A stretch of 25,345 nucleotides of DNA from Streptomyces californicus (lineage in GTDB: Bacteria; Actinomycetota; Actinomycetes; Streptomycetales; Streptomycetaceae). Made by a program: the position numbers and the translations under genes. The stretch covers positions 1 to 25,345 of the forward strand of contig NZ_JNZZ01000046.1 in the NCBI RefSeq assembly GCF_000717645.1, read 5' to 3'. The notes under the pieces are model-generated. The model was not told the DNA's origin, made no database searches, and worked only from the letters and a program-made list of their open reading frames with translations. Of this stretch, positions 19,125 to 25,345 are shown one piece after another; the first letter of the stretch is position 1; every line of letters starts with the position of its first letter.

Positions 19125-21162
19125 GCGTGGTGTCCTCCTGTTCGGACCGGTCGGCCTGCTGTGTGCCCGAGCCCGCACGCCCGCCCGGGCGCTCCGGGGC
19201 GGGGCGCGCGACGACGCGTGCCCCGTTGCCGGGCAGTGCGGCGGGGTGCACCGAGGCGGGGGCGGCGTGGTGGGCGGCCGGACCGCGCGGCGGCACGGGC
19301 AGCGGCGAACGCTCACCGGCCCCGCCCTGGGCCGGAACCGACGTCAGCCGCTGGTCGTCCGAGGCGCCCGCCCCGGCCTCGTGGCGCTCCCGCTCGTCCC
19401 GGTTGCGCCGGGAGTCCTCGGGCTCCAGCGGTATCGGCGAACCTCGCAGGGGCTCGTCCGCCGTACGCGGCAGGGTCAGCCGGAACTGCGAGCCGCCGCC
19501 CGGCTCGCCCCACGCCTGGAGCCAGCCGCCGTGCAGCCGGGCGTCCTCGACGGCGATGGAGAGGCCGAGCCCCGTCCCGCCGGTGGTCCGGGCACGTGCC
19601 GGGTCGGCCCGCCAGAACCGGTTGAAGACCCGGGTCGCCTCGCCGGGCTTGAGCCCGACACCGTAGTCGCGCACCGCCACGGCGACCGCGCCCTGGGCCA
19701 CCCCCATCCGCACGACGACGTCCCGGCCCTCGCCGTGCTCGACGGCGTTGACCACGAGGTTGCGCAGGACCCGCTCGACGCGGCGGGCGTCGGCCTCGGC
19801 TATCACCGGCTGGTCGTCACCCACGACACGGATCCGGGTGCCCTTGCGCTCGGCGAGCGGCTCGGCGCCGCCGATCACCCGGCGCACCACGGTCCGCAGG
19901 TCTATCGGCTCAGCCTCCAAGGCGGCCGCGCCCGCGTCGAAGCGGCTGATCTCCAGCAGATCGGCGAGCAGCGACTCGAACCGGTCGAGCTGGTCGCCCA
20001 GCAGCTCGGCGGAGCGCGCGGTGACGGGGTCGAAGTCGGCGCGCGCCTCGTGGATGACGTCGGCGGCCATCCTGACGGTGGTGAGCGGGGTCCGCAGCTC
20101 GTGCGAGACGTCGGAGACGAACCGCCGCTGCATCCGGGAGAGCTCCTCCAGCTGCTGGATCTTCAGCTGAAGGTTCTGGGCCATCTTGTTGAAGGCTTCG
20201 CCGAGCCGGGCGATGTCGTCCTCGCCGGTGACCTTCATCCGCTCCTGGAGCCTGCCCGCGGAGAGCCGTTCGGCGATGCCCGCCGCCATCCGTACCGGGG
20301 TGACGACCTGGCGCACCACGAACCAGGCGATCGCCCCGAGCAGCACGACGACGAACAGCCCGGCGGTGGCCAGGGTCGTCTTGACCAGCGTCAGGGACTT
20401 CTCCTCCTGCGTGAGCGGGAAGAGGTAGTAGAGCTCGTAGGGCTGCTGGTCGATGTCGTAGAGCCGCTTGCCGACGACGAGCCCCGGCTGCGACTCCTTG
20501 CCGTACGAGTACCGGATCAGGGAGTACGTCTGGAACGCGCCCTGCCCCTCGCCCACGTTCCGCCGCAACCGCTCGGGCACGCTGGACGCCTCGACACTGC
20601 CCGAACCGCGCGCCGCCCGGCTGCTCGCCCCCTCGGAGACCGAGTCGACGCTGAGCGCCACCACGTTGAACGCGTTCTTGCCGCCACTGGCGAGCTGGTC
20701 GACGAGCTCGGTGCGCCAGGAGGTCGTACCGGTCACGCCGTCGGTGCGCTCGCTGCCCTGTCCTTCGGGCACGAGCGGGGCGTTGGCCTTCTCCTGGGCC
20801 GCGGCGAAACCACCGGCGGCCTGGGTCTGGGCGGCCTTGCTCTTCGCGTCGAGGAGGCCGTTGCGCACCTGCCCGATGACGACGAAACCGAGCAGCAGCA
20901 CGACCACGACCGACATGAGCAGCGTGCCCGCGACGACGCGCAACTGCAGGTTGCGCCGCCACAGCCGGACGGCGGGCAGCAGGGGACGGCGCACCCACCG
21001 CATCAGCAGGCGCGGAACGGGCCCGCCGGGCGTCCGGTCCTCGAACAGCCGGCCGCCCTTCAGGAAACGGCTCATACGTGGCGCCTTCCGCCCCGGGCCG
21101 ACAGCCCGCTCCGTACGGACTCCCGGCTCGCCGGGCCCCGGAGCGGTACTGCCTCGGGGCAT
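19114..21162 (-). CDS. mtrB: Sensor histidine kinase MtrB
   Basis: Membrane sensor kinase that phosphorylates MtrA; MtrAB controls cell-wall, cell-division and, in Streptomyces, developmental and antibiotic genes. Of 682 residues, two membrane segments (about 74-97 and 263-284) enclose an extracytoplasmic sensor domain of about 165 residues. HAMP follows (about 281-335), then the phosphoacceptor His354 in SHELRTP, the N box near 468-475, G1 DYGVGL (499-504) and G2 GGTGLGLS (528-535). After the ATPase domain there is a tail of about 115 residues rich in Pro, Ala, Gly and Arg, probably disordered; its codons also contain the lpqB ribosome site and start. The ATG at 21162 begins one base after the mtrA stop. 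A later ATG (MSRFLKGG, residue 30) is an alternative. Confidence 0.95.
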   Translation of the reverse strand: MPRGSTAPGPGEPGVRTERAVGPGRKAPRMSRFLKGGRLFEDRTPGGPVPRLLMRWVRRPLLPAVRLWRRNLQLRVVAGTLLMSVVVVLLLGFVVIGQVRNGLLDAKSKAAQTQAAGGFAAAQEKANAPLVPEGQGSERTDGVTGTTSWRTELVDQLASGGKNAFNVVALSVDSVSEGASSRAARGSGSVEASSVPERLRRNVGEGQGAFQTYSLIRYSYGKESQPGLVVGKRLYDIDQQPYELYYLFPLTQEEKSLTLVKTTLATAGLFVVVLLGAIAWFVVRQVVTPVRMAAGIAERLSAGRLQERMKVTGEDDIARLGEAFNKMAQNLQLKIQQLEELSRMQRRFVSDVSHELRTPLTTVRMAADVIHEARADFDPVTARSAELLGDQLDRFESLLADLLEISRFDAGAAALEAEPIDLRTVVRRVIGGAEPLAERKGTRIRVVGDDQPVIAEADARRVERVLRNLVVNAVEHGEGRDVVVRMGVAQGAVAVAVRDYGVGLKPGEATRVFNRFWRADPARARTTGGTGLGLSIAVEDARLHGGWLQAWGEPGGGSQFRLTLPRTADEPLRGSPIPLEPEDSRRNRDERERHEAGAGASDDQRLTSVPAQGGAGERSPLPVPPRGPAAHHAAPASVHPAALPGNGARVVARPAPERPGGRAGSGTQQADRSEQEDTTRGY

Positions 21163-21163
21163 C

Positions 21164-21853
21164 TCAGCTCGGTCCGGCCTTGTAGCCGACGCCTCGGACC
21201 GTCACCACGATCTCCGGCCGCTCCGGGTCCTTCTCGACCTTGGAGCGCAGACGCTGGACATGCACATTCACCAGGCGGGTGTCGGCCGCGTGGCGGTAAC
21301 CCCACACCTGTTCCAGCAGGACCTCACGGGTGAAGACCTGCCACGGCTTACGGGCGAGCGCGACCAGCAGGTCGAACTCCAGCGGAGTGAGGGCGATGGA
21401 CTGCCCTTCCCGCTTCACGGAGTGGCCGGCCACGTCGATGACCAGGTCACCGATGGTCAGCTGCTCCGGGGCGGGCTCTTCGGACCGCCGCAGACGTGCC
21501 CTGATCCGGGCGACCAACTCCTTGGGTTTGAACGGCTTGACGATGTAGTCGTCGGCACCCGATTCCAGGCCGACCACGACATCGACGGTGTCGCTCTTGG
21601 CGGTGAGCATGACGATCGGCACACCGGACTCGGCCCTGATCAGCCTGCACACCTCGATGCCGTCCCTTCCGGGCAGCATGAGGTCGAGCAGCACCAGGTC
21701 CGGCTTGGCCTCACGAAATGCGGCCAGTGCCTTGTCGCCGTCCGCTACGAACGACGGCTCGAAACCTTCTCCACGCAACACGATGCCGAGCATCTCGGCC
21801 AGTGCGGTGTCGTCGTCGACGACAAGGACGCGTCCCTTCATAATCGACATCAT
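21164..21853 (-). CDS. mtrA: Response regulator MtrA
   Basis: OmpR/PhoB-type DNA-binding response regulator of 229 residues. The receiver has acidic residues D13-D14, phosphoacceptor D57 (LVLLDLMLPGRDG), Thr84 and Lys106 (YIVKPFKP). The winged-helix domain runs from about 130 to 227, with the recognition region TRLVNVHVQRLRSKVEKDP and the ending VRGVGYKAGPS. It is first in the mtrA-mtrB-lpqB unit. Start: ATG at 21853 (MMSIMKGRV) with GAG/GGGA purines upstream; the ATG four codons later is possible. The A+T-rich start codons differ from the surrounding bias. It lies directly downstream of the restriction-like gene with only 105 bases between. Confidence 0.96.
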   Translation of the reverse strand: MMSIMKGRVLVVDDDTALAEMLGIVLRGEGFEPSFVADGDKALAAFREAKPDLVLLDLMLPGRDGIEVCRLIRAESGVPIVMLTAKSDTVDVVVGLESGADDYIVKPFKPKELVARIRARLRRSEEPAPEQLTIGDLVIDVAGHSVKREGQSIALTPLEFDLLVALARKPWQVFTREVLLEQVWGYRHAADTRLVNVHVQRLRSKVEKDPERPEIVVTVRGVGYKAGPS

Positions 21854-21880
21854 CCCATTCTCGTAACGGCGGCGAAGATC

Positions 21881-21936
21881 CAGGTGAGGGAGCTCACTGA
21901 CCTGTGACGATAGTCGTATGAGGCCACTACTGTCTG
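21881..21936 (-). promoter_or_regulatory. mtrA promoter and leader
   Basis: On the - strand a -35-like CAGACA (21931-21936), an 18-base spacer and a -10 TATCGT (21907-21912) precede mtrA, giving a leader of about 45 bases. The -10 lies inside the palindrome ACGA-TAG-TCGT (21907-21917). Immediately downstream GTCACAGG (21901-21908) resembles one half of the GTCACAGCG repeat reported for mycobacterial MtrA, so autoregulation is possible. A small hairpin GTGAG/CTCAC (21884-21888 with 21893-21897) lies in the leader. Confidence 0.5.
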
Positions 21937-21958
21937 CCGTCGTCCGCCGACGTTGATG

Positions 21959-23305
21959 TCAGCCATGGATGTCAGGCTCGCTCGCGCGGAACGCTGACTC
22001 CTCCTCGCCCGGCCACGCAAGCGTCACGCCAACCCGCTGGCACAGGTCGATCCACCGCCGCTCAGACGGCTCGCGCTCCACCCACAGGACCGCGGAAATC
22101 TCCGGCGCCCTCTCGCGGAGCTGATCTTGATAGTCAAGGACCTGGCCAAGCCCCGCACGAAGCTGACGGGCCTCGTTCGACGGTGTCAGCGACTTGACCT
22201 CGCACACGGTCAAGCGGCCCTCATCCGTCTGCCAGGCAAGATCGAAGTCGGGATCGGAGACATCAGGCGACAGCGCAACGTACCCGCGGCTCTGCGCTTC
22301 GGCGGCCAGCAGGTTTTGGAGCCTCCGGTGGGTCGACAGGTTGCGTCCCACGAGGTCGGGATCCGGTGTGCTCGGGACGACCGGTGCCGGCGCGACGGTT
22401 TCGTCTGGTGCCACGTAGTCCTGCCCGATCTTGACCTCGGGCGCGGTGATGGTGGCCTTGATCGGCACCATGTGAAAGCGGATGACCTTCCGGAGCCCCC
22501 CGCCGCCAGTGGCCGGCGCCTCGTCCTCCGTGTAGGGCTCCTCGGCGTCGAGCGTCCACTCACCGAGGTAGCGCACCGTTCCGCGAGCCCCGTCGAACAG
22601 ACGCAGACGCTTGCCGGTCTGGCTGTGCTCCAGGATCGCCCTGTTGCCCCGGATCATCTTCTGGTTGCCGGTCTGGCCTTCGCCGGTGTAGTGGAAGGTC
22701 CCGTCCTCGTTCCAGGTGTCGAAGTAGCCGTGCTGGTGTCCCGAGCTCGCCGCGGTGAAAATCAAGATGTTGTCCGAGGTGCCGCAAGGGGAGATGCCGT
22801 TCTGGCTGCTCCCCCCGTACTGCGCGTGGAGATCGACCCTGCGGATCTCGTCCCCCGGAACGAGGTCCCAATCTGGGTCCGCACCCTCCGACACGTCGAT
22901 GGCGTCGCGAACCGCGCGCCACTCTTCATCGGTCAGCCGGTGAGGGCTGCCGGCGAACGGCTGCTTCTTGATCGTGGCGTTGGCCATGCGCGGATCATCG
23001 AAGAGCCGCTGCTTCGGGACTCGCAGGTCCAACCACCTGTCGACCACCAACGGGACAAAGTGCCGCGGCCCGGGATCCTCGGCCCAGTAACGGAGGTCAG
23101 GCTGTCCGTACTCGGCTGCCCCGGTGAAGTGGCCGTAGGCGACCACACCAGCGTTCTGGCCGCCCACCCACAACACGAACTCGTCGCCGGCTGCCACCTC
23201 GCCCACGAAGCGCACGACGGTCCACGAGTCCAGGACGTGACCGTCCCGGCGGTGCCCGTCAAGGTCGAACTTCTTCGGGTTGCAGCTCAGAAGCCAGGTA
23301 GCCAT
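21959..23305 (-). CDS. EVE / SRA-like / PD-(D/E)XK protein, probable type IV restriction enzyme
   Basis: A 448-residue protein that I read as three domains. Residues 2-135 resemble an EVE/PUA-like modified-base reader: WLLSCNPKKFDLDG at the start, AGDEFVLWVGGQNAGVVAYG at 39-58, and a closing LTDEEWRAV helix. Residues 152-250 match the SRA-like reader of ScoMcrA-type enzymes: RRVDLHAQYGGSSQNGI, ILIFTAASS, HGYFDTWNEDGTFHYTGEGQ, then LRLFDGARG. After a Pro-rich linker, residues 318-432 form a PD-(D/E)XK nuclease with D355 (FDLAW), E369-V-K371 and QVLDY (Q388, Y392). No methyltransferase is present, so modification-dependent cleavage is inferred. The ATG at 23305 follows GGGGG by 4 bases and a -10 box; a 23359 start would lie upstream of that promoter. 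It lies between the HEPN-like gene and mtrA. Domain calls are from motif reading only. Confidence 0.75.
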   Translation of the reverse strand: MATWLLSCNPKKFDLDGHRRDGHVLDSWTVVRFVGEVAAGDEFVLWVGGQNAGVVAYGHFTGAAEYGQPDLRYWAEDPGPRHFVPLVVDRWLDLRVPKQRLFDDPRMANATIKKQPFAGSPHRLTDEEWRAVRDAIDVSEGADPDWDLVPGDEIRRVDLHAQYGGSSQNGISPCGTSDNILIFTAASSGHQHGYFDTWNEDGTFHYTGEGQTGNQKMIRGNRAILEHSQTGKRLRLFDGARGTVRYLGEWTLDAEEPYTEDEAPATGGGGLRKVIRFHMVPIKATITAPEVKIGQDYVAPDETVAPAPVVPSTPDPDLVGRNLSTHRRLQNLLAAEAQSRGYVALSPDVSDPDFDLAWQTDEGRLTVCEVKSLTPSNEARQLRAGLGQVLDYQDQLRERAPEISAVLWVEREPSERRWIDLCQRVGVTLAWPGEEESAFRASEPDIHG

Positions 23306-23336
23306 GTATCCCCCAGGACACTTCGTTGGTCTGAGT

Positions 23337-23342
23337 ACCCTA
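23337..23342 (-). promoter_or_regulatory. Candidate -10 box of the restriction-like gene
   Basis: TAGGGT on the - strand fits TANNNT and would start transcription near 23330, giving a leader of about 25 bases before the ATG at 23305. No -35 is evident. It supports the 23305 start and suggests that the gene can be expressed separately from the HEPN-like gene upstream. Confidence 0.35.
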
Positions 23343-23437
23343 GGCGGCTGCACTGACATCGCTCGCGGTGAGGGCAGTACAGCTGGACGTGACTCCGTTA
23401 GATCATTTCCACAGAGGAGTCTCGATCGGCGCTCTCT

Positions 23438-24865
23438 CTATTCGTTATCTTCTTTCGCTACGGGCCTGCGTGGAATTCTTTTCGCAACCTTCTTCGTCGC
23501 CTTTTTCGCGGCAACCGCTTTTTTCGAACCACTAGCCGCCTGCTTTCGGGCGACCAGCGAGGGGAGTTCGTCGTGGAGTTCTGCGTAGGCAGGATGCAGG
23601 GCCACCTCCACCAGAGCCAGCTTTCCGCCGGAAATCAAATCTTCCACAACCTTAATGGCCTCTTCCTTCTCACCGAGGAGCACAGCCTTATAGTGGGAGA
23701 ATTCCTCGGAGAGTCCACTAATATCCCACTCTGTCACTTCTTTATGCACCCGATCAACGTCACCCATACCCTTACGTGCAACCCAGTTCAGCATTTGAGC
23801 ACGCAGCTGCGAGGCTCTATTCAATTTACCAGAGAGCAGGTAAGAAGTAATCGCCGTAGATGCGACCCACGCTTTTCGGCGCACTGCCGCATCGGCATTG
23901 AAGAGAAGGCCTTGATTTAGCTCATCAGACGCTTCCTTGTTCAATCGCCTACCGATCTCCGCAACCAGGATCATCCCCAAAGCCAAAATGTTCTGGACGG
24001 CCTTAGAGAAATAATCAGAATCGATCTTAAGCTGCGCACCAAGCTTCAGATCCGTTTGCGCAACACCGGCCTGCACAAGGGAAGAGATATACATGCGGTT
24101 CACTACGCCGCCATTATGAACAACAATATTTCGTCGAGCAAAAACTTCACGCGTGCTCTTCCAGTCGACAGGGAGCGCCGCCATTGAGACTCCCTTTACC
24201 GCTCTCGAAAGCCACTTGTCCCAACCATCCACACTATCCCTCATGAGCGCGGAAACGCGCCGCTCCACAAGGAATTGACGAGCATCCTCAAGCGACTCGA
24301 AGTCACCCAACTGCTGCAGTGAGAAAGTGTAGTCAGAGTCATTAAGAGCCGACTTATTCACACCATAGATCTCCTCCGCCAGCTTCCCGAAGAGGACCTC
24401 GAAATTGGAAACAGCCGTTACCAACAGAGACTTTCTCAAAGTGTCATTATCGGCTACTGGCGCCCCAGTTGCCACATCGTGGACTAGTTGGATGAATGCA
24501 GCGGAAACATTTGAGCTGCGAACAGAAAAGGATGCACCGGATTCCTTCTTAATGGATCCATCATCCTCGGACTGATCTCCCCCTCGCTCGACCTTCTTGA
24601 GCGCTACCCCCAATTCTTTAACCATCCAGACCAGTACCTCGCCAAACTCTTTTCCCTCCTCTTCATCTAGCAAGTTGAAAAGCCGAGAGATTGGATTCTC
24701 TTTAGATTCCCCGAGGGTCCTGCCCATCTGCGGGATCAGAGAATCGCTGATGTGCAGAAGGGAGAACATCTGAATTGCAAAACCGTCGGAGATGCCCCTC
24801 CACTTAGAGGTAACCGGAGGCTTCCCAACGCCCAGCAGGCTGGAAATGTTCTCGACGGATTCCAC
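23438..24865 (-). CDS. HEPN-like protein with Lys/Ala-rich tail, acquired gene
   Basis: A 475-residue protein with no family name I can give. Near the middle FARRNIVVHNGG contains RNIVVH (R245 to H250), the RxxxxH signature of HEPN ribonucleases. Helices on either side fit a HEPN bundle (about 145-305), including SNFEVLFGKLAEEIYG near 153-168. An acidic, Lys-rich N-terminal third and a helical region (about 320-440) flank it. The last 32 residues are Lys/Ala-rich (KKAVAAKKATKKVAKR), like actinobacterial histone-like tails, and probably bind nucleic acid. Base composition is clearly lower in G+C than any other gene here, and codons rare in Streptomyces occur (CTA, TTG, AGA, AAA, ATT), pointing to transfer. 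I chose GTG 24865 (GGGGG 4 bases before); GTG 24907 has no ribosome site. RNase activity is inferred. Confidence 0.7.
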   Translation of the reverse strand: MESVENISSLLGVGKPPVTSKWRGISDGFAIQMFSLLHISDSLIPQMGRTLGESKENPISRLFNLLDEEEGKEFGEVLVWMVKELGVALKKVERGGDQSEDDGSIKKESGASFSVRSSNVSAAFIQLVHDVATGAPVADNDTLRKSLLVTAVSNFEVLFGKLAEEIYGVNKSALNDSDYTFSLQQLGDFESLEDARQFLVERRVSALMRDSVDGWDKWLSRAVKGVSMAALPVDWKSTREVFARRNIVVHNGGVVNRMYISSLVQAGVAQTDLKLGAQLKIDSDYFSKAVQNILALGMILVAEIGRRLNKEASDELNQGLLFNADAAVRRKAWVASTAITSYLLSGKLNRASQLRAQMLNWVARKGMGDVDRVHKEVTEWDISGLSEEFSHYKAVLLGEKEEAIKVVEDLISGGKLALVEVALHPAYAELHDELPSLVARKQAASGSKKAVAAKKATKKVAKRIPRRPVAKEDNE

Positions 24866-24954
24866 AGTTCCCCCATTCGAAGAAATATCGGGCTTGCATA
24901 CTGCCACAAAGTGGGGCCTGCGGGTGAGGTTTCAGCCAACCCAGCACTCGCCCC

Positions 24955-25106
24955 GGCTCCCATCCCGTCCGCCTTCGACCCACACGTCGTGGAGCGGCCG
25001 TGGTTCAGGGCGTCAAGGTGGAGCGCGCCACTGTACGAACGACCTTGACGCCCTGGGCCGCGGCTGCTCGGCTCTGCCTGGGTCGAAGGTGGTCGGGATG
25101 GGAGCC
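24955..25106 (+). repeat. Large two-tier inverted repeat, possible structured RNA
   Basis: Outer arms 24955-24982 and 25079-25106 pair over 28 positions with one G:T and one T-T mismatch. After a symmetrical 9x9 internal loop (24983-24991 and 25070-25078), inner arms 24992-25019 and 25042-25069 pair over another 28 positions with four G:T pairs, including a perfect 14-bp run next to the 22-base apical loop (25020-25041). All five wobble positions are G:T on the + strand; on the - strand they would be A-C mismatches. This favours a + strand RNA fold over a mere DNA palindrome. It starts 90 bases upstream of, and divergent to, the HEPN-like gene. I do not recognise an Rfam family. It could also be the end of a mobile element. 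Confidence 0.8.
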
Positions 25107-25345
25107 CCCACGACGCTCGCCCCGCTCCGGCCGGCACTCGCGATCGGCGCCCCTCCCATCCCGGAGTCTGAGCGCCCCCGCCGGAGGCATCGTCTTGAAG
25201 CCGCGGGCTTGGTTCTCGTCTCATGCCCTTTGGGCCTATCCACTGCGGGCGCGCGTCGGCGGCGGCAGCGCCGAGCGGGCCGAAGGCAGGAGCGCGGGCG
25301 CAGCCAGAGCCGGGAAGCGCGCCCGGCGGAGCGGAGCGCAGCCGG
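25107..25345. other. Structured non-coding DNA at the window edge
   Basis: No credible gene is seen. G+C returns to a very high level. The part before 25180 is C-rich on the + strand. It is followed by several small hairpins, such as GCCC-TTT-GGGC near 25225 and CCGGG/CCCGG near 25312, and a purine-rich run of GGAGCG, GGGCGC and GCAGCC words to the edge. The - strand frame at 25013-25243 reads through the large hairpin and has repetitive Arg/Pro/Gly content, so it is not called. The tract probably continues past the window together with the hairpin at 24955-25106. Confidence 0.45.

Noticed and set aside
16917..19625. A 902-codon + strand frame across comF, lpqB and mtrB
   Set aside because: It spans three clear genes on the other strand and shows no domain or ribosome site.
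24866..24907. Upstream GTG start (24907) for the HEPN-like gene
   Set aside because: The preceding bases carry no Shine-Dalgarno, whereas GTG 24865 has GGGGG four bases before it; the longer form cannot be excluded.
24955..25106. CRISPR array or tRNA at the right end
   Set aside because: There are no regularly spaced direct repeats and no cloverleaf or T-loop sequence; the symmetry is a single nested inverted repeat.
25013..25243. A 76-codon - strand frame at the right edge
   Set aside because: It runs through one arm of the large hairpin and repetitive DNA, with no ribosome site; more likely a translated repeat than a gene.

Overview
The window looks like Streptomyces chromosome. It is very G+C-rich, with strong third-position G/C bias in nearly every gene. 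It also carries the actinobacterial block mtrA-mtrB-lpqB-comF-hpf-secA, which in Mycobacterium has the same order (mtrA, mtrB, lpqB, phosphoribosyltransferase, hpf-like, secA1). Housekeeping genes fill about 22 kb and an acquired-looking segment fills the right-hand 3.4 kb.

Layout, left to right. An ABC-2 polysaccharide/teichoic-acid type exporter (permease plus ATPase, overlapping) runs rightward and meets a very large NAD-dependent glutamate dehydrogenase at a strong bidirectional hairpin terminator. After a 558-bp non-coding stretch come a leftward HAD phosphatase and a leftward DUF6912-like gene, then a rightward Rv3235-family gene that meets leftward secA at another strong terminator. 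Rightward GNAT acetyltransferase and YcaQ/AlkX-like DNA glycosylase genes follow, the latter with a leaderless-type promoter. Then a leftward run holds an orphan NarL/LuxR response regulator, long-form hibernation factor hpf, comF, lpqB, mtrB and mtrA. The mtrA-mtrB-lpqB genes are nearly fused or overlapping and form the MtrAB-LpqB envelope and cell-cycle signalling unit.

Directly upstream of mtrA, on the same strand, sit two genes that do not belong to the conserved block. The first is a three-part protein: EVE-like reader, ScoMcrA-type SRA-like reader, and PD-(D/E)XK nuclease with a QxxxY motif. It is best read as a modification-dependent (type IV) restriction enzyme. The second has clearly lower G+C, a HEPN-type RxxxxH signature and a Lys/Ala-rich histone-like tail. 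Beyond them, at 24955-25106, lies a 152-nt two-tier hairpin in which five of six non-Watson-Crick positions are G:T on the + strand, as expected if the functional molecule is a + strand RNA. The last 240 bases are non-coding and highly structured.

The most interesting part is therefore 21.9-25.3 kb: a candidate compact defence island (double modified-base reader/nuclease, putative HEPN ribonuclease, structured RNA or repeat element) placed directly in front of the global regulator mtrA. Its function is inferred from motifs alone.
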